Source: Rhizophagus irregularis (Eukaryota; Glomeromycota; Glomeromycetes; Glomerales; Glomeraceae). From it: a stretch of DNA of 64,000 nt. The notes under the pieces were generated by a model. It saw nothing but the letters and a program-made list of their open reading frames with translations. It did not search any database and was not told the DNA's origin. The position numbers were made by a program, and so were the translations under genes. Positions 31,627 through 45,027 of the stretch are shown here, one piece after another (the first letter of the stretch is position 1; every line of letters starts with the position of its first letter). The DNA is taken from positions 2,666,001-2,730,000 of the forward strand of contig NC_089435.1 of NCBI RefSeq assembly GCF_026210795.1. The letters run 5' to 3'.

Positions 31627-31743
31627 TGGGCTGCCGTAGACGCAAAAAGTATATACAAAAATTATTTAAATATACAAAAGTGATCATTTGAATATACAAA
31701 AATATATAACTTTTGTATATACTTTTGCGTCTACGGCGGCCCA
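31627..31743. mobile_element. 117-bp miniature element with about 33-bp inverted ends
   Basis: The left arm (TGGGCTGCCGTAGACGC and following to about 31661) and the right arm (from about 31710 to GCGTCTACGGCGGCCCA ending at 31743) are near-perfect inverted copies. TA on both sides (31625-31626 and 31744-31745) fits a TA target duplication, as in Tc1/mariner. The arms almost meet, so the transcript would form a long hairpin. Confidence 0.65.
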
Positions 31744-31745
31744 TA

Positions 31746-34700
31746 ATATAAATCACGGAACGACTTTTTTTATAGGGTGTTTGGATCTCATTACACCATT
31801 TTAGATTTTTAGTATAAATCCATCTAGCCAAATTTATAAATGGTGCTAAAACCACCCTCAGTAAAATATCTTAATCTATTATAAGGAATCCATTCTATAC
31901 CTTCAAATCGATTTCTTGCACTCAGTTGAGCTTCTTGGATAAATTTGTTAACGTATTTATTTTCACTAGTTCATTTAATAAAATCATGTTAAAATGTTTT
32001 ACTATTGCCAATTATAATCAGTTTTTAGTCGTTCACAATTGGAACACAAACCTTTTTTGTTCGTATTTATTCAAAGTATTTAAATTGTCATTTTTTGAAA
32101 TTTTTAAATCTTTTAAACATACTATTTGAAGGATACGGTATGTAGAGTAAAGAATACTTCTTGCAAAATAATTTTTCAAATTGATTGGCGTTATATTTAT
32201 TTATTTCTAGATTTTGTCTCAACTTTATTAAATGATTATATTATATCCCTTATTTTGTATTCATTTTGCGATTTTGCGTTCATTTTTGCGATTTTACGTT
32301 CATTTTTGCGTATCAATGAGATTTATTTTGGTAAAGAAAGGTAACGACAACGTACAAAATTCCCGGATAATTTTCCGAGTAGAATTCACGATATAAATAC
32401 ATTATGCAAAAAATAAATTTTCGTAATTCTTGTTGTGATTATACTTCTTTACCAGACTAAATTCATTATAGTTTGTCATGGTAAAATGACGACTGGATCA
32501 TTATCTTTTTTTTACGATGAAACTGATAATTTAGTATTTATATTTTTAATGCAATAGATGTCATTGAACTAACTAATATACAATAATCTAGTTCATTTTT
32601 TTGTATAAAACGAATTTATCAACACTACATATTTATCACCTGGCCCGCACCAAGTTAATTTTTGCCGATATTACAGATATTTTGATTTATTAACTGAAAG
32701 AATGTAACTAAAATTACTCACTGTAAAAAATGTTGATCCGTGTTTTATATTTCCATGTTTTTTTCCGGGAATGTATCATTTTCATGGAATTTATAGCCTT
32801 AAATCATGAAAATTTTCATCTCTATAAACATGAATATCCATAAATATCCGTGAATGTACCATTTTCACGGAATTTTTACGAATGCCAGGGGAACATCGGT
32901 GTACAGCAGTATATGGAGTATTTATTAGATACCCATGGAATAACGATACACCGATGGATTTTATACTTTTTTATACTTTTTTTTATACCGGTGGAGTAAT
33001 TTACATCGGTGTATACTTGCCGTCGGAATTAATTATGGCATATGAAGCTTATATTAAATCGCCGTAATGCCGTAATTATTTAAAAATGCCAAATATACAA
33101 AAATTACACAATTATGCCATAGATAATTTGTAATCCGTAAGTCTTATAATGATGATGATCTTAAAGGGTAAAATACAACATTTCGTAATACCGTAATTTC
33201 AATTCGGCAATTCCGACGGCACCTAAAAAACATCGGTGTATACATAATACCGAATATTATTTACATAATAAAGCGTAATACAAAAGACGATCAAAATGAC
33301 ATAATGATTTCCCGGAAGTTCGGTGTTCGGATTTTTAATAAGCATTTAAAAGTTCCTTATTATGTTAGCACAACGCAGTACAATTTATCATAAAGAAATC
33401 AGTCACTAAATAAATTATCAGAATAAATAATGTAATGTGAGTGTAACCTAAATTAACCATTATAAGTTAATCAATTAAATCGTAACACATTTGAAACCCA
33501 AACGGGGACCATTAATAGAAAAAAAAAAAATTTTTTTTCTTATTATTTTTGTGAATTTTTTTCTATTTATACATTATTTTTTTTTTATCTCCGTGAAAAC
33601 TCCGGATTTGGCGATAACCGATTTACAATACATATAAACTTCTTTTAGTTCTTAAATTCGAAGTCAAAAAAAAAAAAAAAAAAAAAATGTGAAAATGAAG
33701 AAATGATAAAAAATTATTTGATGCCTTTTAATGTAACTAAAGTAAATTGTTGACGTGCATATAATATATTCGTACAAAAATTTAAGTTAATAATTACAAT
33801 ATAACTTTATAATACTATTGGAAAAAGAAAAATGTATTGATTACCTGAATAAGAGATATTTGTTAAATAAACCTGCGTAAAATACTTTACTTTATTTGGT
33901 AATTTTTATTACAGGGAAATATATGATTTGTTTGTAATGTTTTGCATTAAGAAATATTTTCATATTTTCGGAATTTTTTTTTTTACGGTAAAGAATCTCC
34001 TCGTATCATTTCCAAACCTGTCATTCTATTAATAGATTTTGAACCTTTTAGTAATCGGATTTTTTTTCCTTTTACTTTTTCGGTATTTTCATTGTTATTT
34101 AATAATTTAAGGTTCCAAAAGATTAATTCATCAGGATCTAAAACATGTTCAATAAATAAAAATCATTTGATGTAATTAAAAATAAAATGATGATGTTAAA
34201 ATACCTGATTTATTATTCATTTAGGGAATTTTGGTCCTTTATAAATAAAACAATCAGGTTTATTAATGCAACTATAGATTAAATATAGCATATCAAAAAA
34301 GTATTTAAAATTCCGCCCTAAGCCAAATAAAAAAAAAAATTATTATATTTTTCAATTTACCCTTATTTGGTATCTTTTTTTATTTTTCTAATCGGATGAA
34401 CGATGCCTTTATATTATTTAAAGTAAAAAAAAAAAATTTTAAATTTCACTTTTTTTTTTTTTTGTAACTATTTCAACTTATTTCACACTTTTTTTCTTTT
34501 TTGTACAATTTCACTACATTTTATTATTAAAACGATTTTTTAAAACAAACATTCACAAATCTTAAAAAATTTTTACGTTCCGCAATTACTTATCTTACGT
34601 CTTACGTATGTATTTTATTGTTTATCGATAAAAAAACAAAATAAAAAAACCATTCCGAATGTATTAAAATAAATATATATTTTGTATTATTTTATTTTTT

Positions 34701-34900
34701 CTTTCCTCTATTAAAAAAATTTATTTTTTTTTCTTTTCTTTTCTTTTCTTTTCTATCAAGTATAATATTTTTATGAATACAACGAAAAATTTTCTTGAAA
34801 TATTGGATTTTTTTTTAAAAAAATAATAACTTTGCTCTATATAAATAAAATAAAATAAATAAAAACCTTATTTTTTAAATTTATATATATATTTTCTAAT
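31746..34900. other. gene-poor AT-rich stretch
   Basis: No supported gene. About 31768-31780 matches the end type of the 1477-bp element (TTTTTTTATAGGG). CATCGGTGTA occurs in either orientation four times between 32890 and 33240. A 27-base motif around TGTAYCATTTTCAYGGAATTT is duplicated at about 32775 and 32857. Long poly-A/T and a TTTTC microsatellite (34735-34755) occur. Open frames here are short and featureless. Confidence 0.4.
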
Positions 34901-34923
34901 AGTTGATATTGTATTTAATCCCA

Positions 34924-35060
34924 TAGTCAATATACTTCCATAATCGATATATCTTCCATAGTCGATATATCTTTCATAGTCGATATATCTTTCATAGTCG
35001 ATATTATCTTCATAGTCGATATTACTTTCATAGTCGATATTGTCCATAGTCGATATATCG
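34924..35060. repeat. 18-bp minisatellite, about 7 copies
   Basis: The unit is close to CATAGTCGATATATCTTT on the + strand. The middle copies are near-identical; outer ones vary. It lies 70 bases upstream of the TPR gene start. The - strand open frame (repeating IDYERY) is a translation of the repeat. Confidence 0.8.
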
Positions 35061-35128
35061 ATATTCATTCCACATTTTTAAAGTAATTATTCCGCACTTA
35101 CACCTACTCATACTGATAGTGTACAAAA

Positions 35129-37890
35129 ATGGAACAAGTAAGACAATTTAGACGTCATACAACTTCGATTGCAAGAAATTCAAGTTATGAAGCAAATGAA
35201 GTAAGTTATCTAATCATCTTTTCCTTTACATTTTATTATTATCATATTCCTTTATTTACGTCATGCTGCGTCTACTTTCGTAGTTTTATCGTAGTCCCGA
35301 AGTCATAAATCCTATGTTAATTCGACCACGTCGTGCATCAGAACCTGATAGTCAAGCATCACAACCATTCGTTACATCATTATCATCTTCTCTAACACAA
35401 GATTCACCTTTAAATGACGACAATTTTAATAAAAGCCTTGGCGACGTCAATAATAGTCTAAACAACCTCAACATCAATAAATCCATCATCAACAACAACA
35501 ACATCAACATCAACAAAAAACTCAACGTCAACATTAATAATAATGGTAGTGTTAGTACTGGTGGTGCTTCTACAACAACAACATTTGTTAATATTAATTC
35601 TACTACAAATCAAGTTCCTGTAATAAGTCGTAAATTTACTAAATCTACTTTTAGTGGTTTTAGTAGGATAGGCGGTAATGGCGGTAATCATAATCATAAT
35701 CATCATAATCATCAAAATCATCATCAACAACATCAACATCAACAATATAGCAGTAGTAGTAGTAGTTCTAATAATACTATTAGTACAAATAGTAATAATA
35801 CTACCATCTCTTCTTCTTCCATTGATAATAATTATAAATCTGAAATTCCTCCTTATAAAATGTCCTCCTTAAATATTTCAAATAATGATTTAAATACTCA
35901 GAATAATCATCAAACTAAATTAAAGAAATTCTTTACAAAATCAAAAAAAGACAATCCTCAACTATCAAAAGCTCATGAATTGATGGAACAAAAAAATTTT
36001 CATGAATCAATAATATATTATACGAGAGTATTGGATAAACATCCCGGTTCTTATTCTGCAAGATGTGATAGGGCTTACGCTTATCATCAAATGTTTAAAT
36101 GGAATTCTGCTTTACAAGATTTAGGTATTGCAATTCAACGTCATCCTCAAAAACCAAGAGCTTACGCTTTAAGAGGTGAAGTTTATAGATTAATGGAAAA
36201 ATTTGATATGGCCATGATAGATTTATCAAAATCCTTAAAATTACAACAAAATGCTTTCGCTTTTAGGGCTAGAGCTGAAGTTAATTGTTCTTTGGCAAAA
36301 TATGCTGAGGCTATTAGTGATTTTAATTCTGCTTTAAATTTAGAACCAAATAATTCTTATACTTTAACTCGTCGTTCAAAAGTTTATTGTAATTTAAAAT
36401 TATTCCCTGAAGCTTTAGATGATTTAGATAATGTTTTAATGTTGGATCCTAGAAATACTTCTTCCACTTTGGCTAATCGTGGTGAAGTTTATCGTCTTAT
36501 AGGTAGATTTGATATGGCTTTGGCTGATTTAAATAGTGCTTTGGAAAGGGAAGAAAATAATACTTTAGCGTTAGAAAGGAGGGGTGCCCTTTTTAGACAA
36601 ATGGGTAAAAATGTTGAAGCTTTAATGGATTTTGATAATATACTAAAATTGAACCCTAAATCTGTTTTTGGTCATAAGAATCGTGGTGAAATTTATCAAG
36701 CTTTAGGAAATTTAAATGAAGCACTTTATAATTTTGATGAAGCTTTAAAATTAGAAAGGGATAATTTATCTTTACTTAAACATAGAAGTGAAATACATCG
36801 TTTACTTGGAAATTATCAATCCGCTATTAACGATCTTAATCATGCATTAAGTATTGAACCTAATGATGCTTTCTTATTAAGGGGTAGAGGTGAAGTGTAT
36901 CGTTTAATTCAATGTTTTGACTTATCTTTAACAGATTTCGATAAAGCTCTTGAAATAGATCCTGGTAATGCTTTTGCTCTAACAAGTCGTGGTGAAGTTT
37001 ATAGAATGTTAAGAAAAGGTGCCGAAGCTTTAAATGATTTAGATAATGCCATAACTCTTATACCTAATAATTTACTGGCGCGTGAGAGTAGAGGTGCTTT
37101 AAATAGAACATTTCGTAGATATGAAGAAGCTTTACGTGATTTAGATTACGCCTTACAATTAAAACCTTCTAGTGTGTTCGCTTTGGCGAATCGTGGAGCT
37201 ATTTATTATATGTTGAGTAGATATTATGAAGCTCAAATTGATTTGGATAAAGCGTTAGAATATGATCCTAATCACGCTTTTACCTTGGAAACACGTGGCG
37301 CTTTATATAATACTCTTGGAAAATACGATAAAGCTTTATCAGATTTAGATAGAGCGTTATCGATTGAACCTGAAAATAGTTGGGCTTTATGTTATAGAGG
37401 TGAAGTACTATTCACTTTGGAAAAATATGATGAGGCTTTAGAAGATTTAAATAGGGTGTTGGATTTACAACCAAATTGGTGTTATCCACTTTCGGTTCGT
37501 GGTGCATTATATCGTTCCCTTGGATGTTATACAAAAGCATTAGAAGATTTAACAAGTAGTTTACGTAACGCTAAAGATAGAGCGTATAATATTAAATATG
37601 AGAATAAAGCTTTATTAAATCGTGGTAGTGTATATAGGATAATTGGTAAATTTGATGAGGCTTTAATAGATTTTAATAAGGCCTTATTAAGAGATCCTAA
37701 TAATATTTTTGGGTTATGTGAAAGGAGTTATGTTTATTATTCATTAGAAATGTATGATTACGCTTTATTGGATATTAATGTAGTATTGGTTATTGATCCT
37801 CACAATAGTTTTGCTCAAAATCTAAAAAGTAAAGTGGAATTTGCTCAAAACGATAAAAATTTAAATGACGACAATAAAGACAATTTTTAA
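35129..37890 (+). CDS. large tetratricopeptide repeat (TPR) protein, 892 aa
   Basis: Two exons: 35129-35200 (MEQVRQFRRHTTSIARNS) and 35284-37890, with an 83-nt intron (GTAAGT ... CGTAG, phase 0). Residues about 25-235 are disordered, with poly-Asn, His/Gln/Asn and Ser tracts encoded by trinucleotide repeats. From about residue 236 to 870 there are some 18-19 TPR units of 34 aa, many with a characteristic RGEVYR or RGALYR turn and the DLDxAL consensus. Such arrays form a superhelix that binds peptides; no enzyme domain is attached. The frame is intact throughout, so it is likely functional. Many-repeat TPR proteins are strongly expanded in arbuscular mycorrhizal fungi. The partner is unknown. 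Confidence 0.85.
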
Positions 37891-40343
37891 AATTGCGGAT
37901 ACTTAATACGTGACGGGAAGGTTTTAATGAGATGAACAATTTTTCCGCGAAGGTTAGGAAGAAAGAGTGATTGATGAATTATATAATTTTTTTGTATAAA
38001 GTGTTTTATTATTATTATTATTATTATTTCTTACTGTTATTTTACTATTATGAAAAAAAAAAATTGTACGAAAAATTCGAAAAATTTCGTTTGTAAATTT
38101 ATTTGAAAAAAAAATTTTTTGTATTATTTATTATTTCTTTATTTTCTTTATCATTTTTTTTTATTTTTTTTTTATCCTTTTTTTTTTTGTTTTGTCATAT
38201 AAAAAAATTATACATATTATTTCTTTTTTTTTTTTTTGATTTCTATTATTAGAATTTTTATTTTTATAAAAGAATATACATATAAACTATTTTCTTTAAA
38301 TACATTTTATACAAAAAAAAAAAAAAAAATTAACATTTTTTAAAAATATATATTTTGTATATATACACAAATATTACAACATTTTTTTTTTTATTGATTT
38401 TTACTTGATGTTTTTTAGAAAAAAAAAAAAAGAAAAAAAAACGAGAAAAAATAAAATAAAATGAATTGTTATATATAAAGTACATAAATTCATATTATTT
38501 TTCATTTTTTATTTATATAATTTATCATAATTGATTTTTCGTCGTCTTTAACCGTGTCGTCACTCGTCAGTTGGGCGAGATCAACATTTTTATCGTATCC
38601 TATCAAAAATTAGTAAAAGATACTTTGGTGTAGTGCCACCTCAGGCATGCATACATGATTTACAAGGAAAGATTGTTACATTAGCAGTTAGTTTGTTGAT
38701 TGTAGTGTCGTTGATTCATTTCCACGTGTATTAAAATTCGTGATCGGAATCAATCGGTACGCTTCCTGTCATTCAAGTACAATAGAAGTACAATAGGGCG
38801 TGAGATTGAAATCACAGACAAAGATTTAAGAATATGTACGAGATCTGGAACCTCCTACGTTAACGTCACATATAGAATCAAACTTTTATAGCTCGTAACA
38901 ACCCGGCGGTTGAAGTGTTGAATCACTGATGAACACCAAAAAATCATCACTACAATCAGTACATAACATGTTTTTTAACAGGTTTGTTATCAGTCAATGA
39001 ATCCAATTTAAGGAAATATAATAAGATTAGTATCTTAAAGGATGAAATTAAAAAGTATGGAATGAATGGTCAAGAAAAAGAAAATGGTACGGCATCAGAC
39101 GTACAGTTATCAGACGTACGTAATGTATAATACGCAAATAAACTAATGATTAACACATGTTAATTATTGCCAGTTCGCCACGTACATATTTATGTGTTAA
39201 CTAATTAAAGTGATAATACTATTTTTTATTTTAAACTACTTTTTTAATTCATTCAAGTGATACGATGATAATAATAACACAATATATTAATTATAGTTAG
39301 GACCATTTTAAATGAAATTAATTGATCGTCAATATATTATTAGAATTGTTTGAAACACTTGTGTAATTTCTGGATTGTACCAAGTTATGCAAAAATTATG
39401 TAATTGTACTCGTACCTTAAGCCTTATATATATTTTATTTGTTACACTTTAAAAGAAAATTTTACAATAACGAGTATAAGAAGTATAATATAATTTTTTT
39501 TATTGTATATTCCCTAAAATAAAACTATAGTGTACTGTACATTATTTGACGCATTTAAATAAATACAAAACAATACTTTTAATAATCGACATTTTAAGGA
39601 ATACGTGTTTCTTGATGATGAGTGAGATTCATTTATTAGAATTATCTTGAAAAAGGAATTTTTATTTTTATCTCATACTTATTGTCATCAATATTATTAT
39701 GTTTGTATTTTGTATTATTAAAACTTATCATTTCTTAATTCGCATCTGCGCCATTAAATTATTTACAAAGCTCGATCGTCCTAGTATATAATTTTTCATG
39801 AACTAACCTAAATTCTGGCTAACATATCAATAACAATCATTTCAATCATTTACAAATTTTTATATTTTTCTTAGTAAATGTATAATTTTCTATTTAAAAT
39901 ATTTTTGTAAAAAATCATATAATTCTTTTTGAGACAAGTTTGGTTTTTTGGTAATACAAGCATATGAATTTCTGATTATTGTGTTTCAAAATAACTGTTG
40001 AGTTTTTTTCGTTTTAATTCATTTAATACTATATTGAGTAAATAATAAGTCTCGAAATTTTTAATTTAAAATGGTAAAATAAAAAAAGAAACCAAAAATA
40101 TGTCTTAAAGTGATTTGCATTAAAAGTAATAAATCAATAAAACAAACCTTATATATAAGTAAACTATATACTAGAATTAGAAACGTTGTTTATCCAAATC
40201 TGGTAAAAATTTACTTATTCCTTGTTAATAGAAGCCCATACCATTTTTTAGATTACTTAATATAGTATGATAATGATTAAAAAAATATAAAATATATTTT
40301 CGTTGAAAATAATTTATCTTATAGTTTCAGTGTTTCTTTAAAC
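37891..40343. other. intergenic stretch between TPR gene and kinase array
   Basis: The first 600 bases are A/T tracts, probably the TPR gene's 3' UTR. A GC-richer patch at 38530-39120 shows no ORF or RNA gene I can support. The rest is AT-rich. Confidence 0.4.
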
Positions 40344-41975
40344 ATGGTTGACATATGTTTCTATTGTAATTGTCTGACTTGCATTTGCAAATTATTACAA
40401 CCGGATTGGACTAGCGGAAATAAATACATCGACAAGTTTATCAAAGAGGCTCAATTGAAAGTAAACGTAAATTTAGATGAAATTATCATAGAATGGATTC
40501 CTTTTAATGGATTAAGAAATATTAAATATTTAGCTCATGGCGGTTTCAGTACCATTTATAAGGCAATTTGGTTAGATGGATATATAATTTCTAGTGACAA
40601 AAGACATCGTGATCCACTTAATTATGAGGATCATAAAATTGCAAAAGAAAAAGATGTCAAGTCACCACTTAATAAAAATGAAAAAAAGGGAGTTCATGTT
40701 GCATTAAAAAGCTTAAAAAATTCTTCAAATATTAGTGATGATTTCATAAATGAAGTAAGTTTTTTTTTTTTAAAAAAAAAAGCATATGCAGTATTTATTT
40801 TGATAAAATTATTTATTTATATTTAATATTTAGTTGAAAAATCATTTACAATGTATGAATTCAAATGTTTCGTCAGCAGTACGCATATTTGGAATAACCC
40901 AAGATCCAGAAACATCGAATTACATGATAGTAATGGAATTAATAAATGGAGGAAATTTAAGATCTAATTTATTAATAAAAAAATATAATCCATTTGAAAA
41001 ATACTATAATTTAGCGTGTATAGCATATGTACTTCTAAAATTACACAGATGTAATATAATCCATGGTGATTTCCACAGTGGAAATATTCTTATACATTAT
41101 AGCTATAGTCCATGTTATATAAGCGATTTTGGATTAAGTAGACCAGTAAATCAAACTATTAATTCGAATGAAATTTATGGGGTGATTCCTTATATGGCTC
41201 CAGAGGTATTACGTGGGAAATCATATACTAAAGCAGCTGATATTTATTCTTTTGGAATTATTATGTGGGAATTTACATCTGGTATTCCTGCTTTTAGCAA
41301 TAGGCCTCATGATTTTAATCTTTCTTTAGATATTTGTAAAGGTTTGAGACCAGAAATTGTTAAAAGTACATTGCCAGTTTATGCAAGTTTAATGAAGAGG
41401 TGTTGGGATTCTAATCCTAATAAAAGACCAACAGCTGAAGAATTACATCAAATCACTGCTTTTTGGTGTGATTATTTTCCGAAATGTTACGAGAATAAAA
41501 GGAATAAAATTCCTAGTAAGTTAAAAAAAAAAATGAATGACTTTATTGAAAAATTATTATCAATTATAAGATTACTATATTTATTTTAAACCTTTATCTA
41601 CTAGGCAATGAACAAATTACAAAGAATCATCCATTATCTTGTTACACAAGCAGAAAAATCGATTACTCTGCAAAAATAAATGAAATTTTATCTCAGGAAG
41701 AACTAAGCAATAAAATCGTAATAGATGAAGAAAAAGAAATTATCAATGATATAACATCATTAAGTAAAAATTTAGGTAAAAAAAAAAAACATTATACCAA
41801 ATTTTTTAACATCTTTTATTATAATTTTTTCTTATTTTTCAAAAAATTTTAATTTTATACTTTTTTTTAAAAAAAAATTTTCAACTTAGAAAACTTTAGA
41901 ATTCCCGATTTAAAGAAAATTTTAAAAGAGGAAAACTTTAGAATTCCCGATTTAAAGAAAATTTTAAAAGAGTAG
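40344..41975 (+). CDS. protein kinase, array copy 1 (TKL-like, 449 aa)
   Basis: Four exons: 40344-40754, 40834-41515, 41605-41775 and 41890-41975; phases agree and the total is 450 codons. A short Cys-rich N-terminus (C-x2-C ... C-x3-C) is followed by QPDWTSGNKYIDKFI. The kinase domain then has the Gly-rich loop AHGGFSTIYKA, Lys in VALKSLKN, the catalytic loop HGDFHSGN, ISDFGLSR, the MAPEVLRG motif and DIYSFGIIMWE. The catalytic loop has His-Gly-Asp instead of His-Arg-Asp but keeps Asp and Asn, so activity is likely. The C-terminal exons encode SRKIDYSAKINEILSQEE. The last exon holds a 42-bp perfect tandem duplication (NFRIPDLKKILKE twice). Compared with copies 2 and 3, about nine residues between the first Cys pairs are missing. 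Confidence 0.85.
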
Positions 41976-42593
41976 ACAATTGAGATTATATTTGTATTTG
42001 TAATTATTTATTATTTTTTTGTACCATTAATTTTTGCAAAAAAAAAATTTTTTTTTCTTAATTTTTTTGCGAAGAATCAACCGAATCAGGACTAATGAAT
42101 GTTTGAAATTGTTTATTTTAGATTACTTACTTTATAGATAAAAATTTCGATTTTTTTTTTTTAATAATACATTTTAAAAATATGGTGTATTTCGCATAGA
42201 TAGATATAAAATTTGTAACTATTTATTGTACTATATAATTCTAAATTCCTAAATATATAGACTTTTTTTGTTAATAAACAATAAATAATAAAAATCTTAT
42301 TGAATTTTTTTTTTTAAATGAATAAATGAATATTAATAATAAAATAAATAAAATCGGAACAGTCCTATTTTAGCAACATTTGATACATATGATATAATAT
42401 GTTGAGAATTTCTATTTAGTTGGATATTCTATGTAGAATAAAAGAATTTTTCTTGTGTAATTCTTCGGAATAATTAACTCCGTTAATGTGGATTATCATG
42501 TATTACTAATACATGATAATTCAGATATATAGGTTATTTGTTGAAAATCAACATACATAAATATAACTTCGTAATTTCAGTGTTTCTTTAAAC
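41976..42593. other. intergenic unit of the kinase array
   Basis: AT-rich spacer. Much of it recurs after copies 2 and 3 (for example GCGAAGAATCAACCGAATCA and TATGGTGTATTTC), so the duplicated unit includes both gene and spacer. The shared CGTAATTTCAGTGTTTC just before each ATG is probably 5' UTR or a promoter-proximal element. Confidence 0.5.
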
Positions 42594-44192
42594 ATGGTTG
42601 ACGTATGTTTCCGTTGTAACCGAGTAAAAACTGGTATTTATTGTCTGACTTGCATTAGCAAATTATTACAACCTAATTGGACTAGCGGAAATAAATACAT
42701 CGACAAGTTTATCAAAGAGGCTCAATTGAAAGTAAACAGTTATGGTGCATTTATAGAATGGATTCCTTTTAATAGATTAAGAAATATTAAATATTTAGCT
42801 CATGGCGGTTTCAGTACCATTTATAAGGCAATTTGGTTAGATGGTATATAAGTTCTGTCGCAAGATATCGTAATTTACTTAATTGTGAGGATCATAAAAT
42901 TGCAAAAGAAAAAGATGTCAAGTCACCACTTAATAAAAATGAAAAAGAGGGAGTTCATGTTGCATTAAAAAGCTTAAAAAATTCTTCAAATATTAGTGAT
43001 GATTTCTTAAATGAAGTAAGTTTTTTTTTTTTAAAAAAAAATATATATATGCAGTATTTATTTTGATAAAATAACTTTATTATTTATTTTATATTTAATT
43101 AATATTTAGTTGAAAAATCATTTACACTGTTTGAGTTCAGATGATTTGTCAACAGTACGCATATTTGGAATAACCCAAGATCCAGAAACATCGAATTACA
43201 TGATAGTAATGGAATTAATGAATGGAGGAAATTTAAGATCTAATTTATTAATAAAAAAATATAATCCACTTGAAAAATACTATAATTTAATGCGTATAGC
43301 AAATGCACTTCGAACTTTACATGAATGTAATATAATCCATGGTGATTTCCACAGTGGAAATGTTCTTTTAAATAGTAATATTTCCTATAGTTCATTTTAT
43401 ATAAGCGATTTCGGATTAAGTAGACCAGTAAATCAAACTATTAATTCGAATGAAATTTATGGAGTGATTCCTTATATGGCTCCAGAGGTATTACGTGGTA
43501 AACCATATACTAAAGCTGCTGATATTTATTCTTTTGGAATTATTATGTGGGAATATACATCTGGTATTCCTGCTTTCAACAATAGACCTCATGATTTTAA
43601 TCTTTCTTTAGATATTTGTAAAGGTTTGAGACCGGAAATTTTTAAAGGTACATTGCCGGTTTATGCAAGATTAATGAAGAGGTGTTGGGATTCTGATCCT
43701 AATAAAAGACCAACAGCTGATGAATTATATCAAATCATTTATTTTTGGTATGATTATTTACCGAAATGTTACGAGAATGATAGGGTAATTCCTAGTAAGT
43801 TAAAAAAGAATTGAATGACTTTATTGAAAATTATTATCTATTATAAGATTACTTTATTTATTTTAAACCGTTTATTTACTAGGCAATGAACAAATTACAA
43901 AGAATCATCCATTATCTTGTTACACAAGCAGAAAAATCGATTACTCTGCAAAAATAAATGAAATTTTATCTCAGGAAGAACTAAGCACTAAAATCGTAAT
44001 AGATGAAAAAAAAGGAATTATTAATGATATAACATTATTAAGTGAAAATTTAGGTAAAAAAAAAAAATTTATATACCAAATTTTTTAAACATGTTTTATT
44101 ATAATTTTTACTTATTTTTCAAAAAATTTTAATTTTATACTTTTTTTTAAAAAAAAATTTTCAACTTAGAAAACTTTAGAATTCCCGATTAA
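42594..44192 (+). pseudogene. protein kinase, array copy 2, with a one-base frameshift in exon 1
   Basis: Same four-exon plan as copy 1: 42594-43015, 43110-43794, 43883-44053 and 44170-44192. N-terminal CFRCNRVKTGIYCLTC forms two Cys pairs. At about 42841-42846 the sequence lacks one A relative to copies 1 and 3 (GATGGTATATAA instead of GATGGATATATAA), creating a TAA. Everything before and after is intact, including HGDFHSGN, ISDFGLSR and MAPEVLRG. In the last exon one T is missing, which ends the protein after RIPD. Both lesions are single-base losses and could be assembly errors; otherwise this copy encodes no full kinase. Confidence 0.75.
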
Positions 44193-45027
44193 AGAAAATT
44201 TTAAAAGAGTAGACAATTGAGATTATATTGTATTTGTAATTATTTATTATTTTTTTGTACCATTAATTTTTGCAAAAAAAAAATTTTTTTTTTTCTTAAT
44301 TTTTTTGCGAAGAATCAACCGAATCAGGACTAGTGAAAGTTTGGAATTATTTATTCTAGATTATCTCATGTTTACTAATTGGTCGCCAGTGATTTTTTGA
44401 TGATATATTCATGCCTGTAATGTTTCTGATGATATTTTTCATGCTCACGTGTTTTTATAGTCTTTCCACTTTTTCCCATCACTGGACGGAGTTATTTCAC
44501 GTGTCGTATAAATATTATGATTTTCACGGCGCAGCCGTGAAAATCATCAACTCTTACTATGTAGATAAAAATTTCTATTTTTTTTTAATAATATATTTTA
44601 AAAATATGGTGTATTTCGTATAGGTAGATATAAAGTTTAGTAACCATTTATTATATATAATTCTAAATTCTTAAATATATATATAAACTTTTTTGTTAAT
44701 AAGCAATAAAAATCTTAGTTTATTGAATTTTCTTTTTTTAATGAATAAATGACGGAATAATAATAATAAAAATAAATAAAATCTGAACAGTCCTATTTTA
44801 ACAACATTTGATATAGTACATGATATAATATGTTGAGAATATCTATTTAATTAGATATAAAAAAATATTCTATGTAAAATAAAAGATATTCTCGTGTGAT
44901 TCTTCGGAATTAATTAACTCCGTTAATGTAATACATGATAATCCAGATGACCTTATTAGGTTATTTGTTGAAATCAACATATATAAATAATATAACTTCG
45001 TAATTTCAGCGTTTCAGTTCTTTAAAC
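44193..45027. other. spacer after kinase copy 2, with a strong hairpin
   Basis: Repeats the spacer seen after copy 1, with an added segment at about 44360-44560 that includes the hairpin at 44517-44547 and is absent after copy 1. This suggests a small insertion. Confidence 0.45.
44517..44547. repeat. 14-bp-stem hairpin with 3-base loop
   Basis: ATGATTTTCACGGC (44517-44530), loop GCA, then GCCGTGAAAATCAT (44534-44547). The stem is perfect. It lies in a segment absent from the matching spacer of copy 1, so it may be the tip of a small foldback element. Confidence 0.85.

Noticed and set aside
35352-35872. Poly-Leu/Ile frames opposite the N-terminus of the TPR gene
   Set aside because: Shadow frames of Asn/His/Gln trinucleotide repeats.
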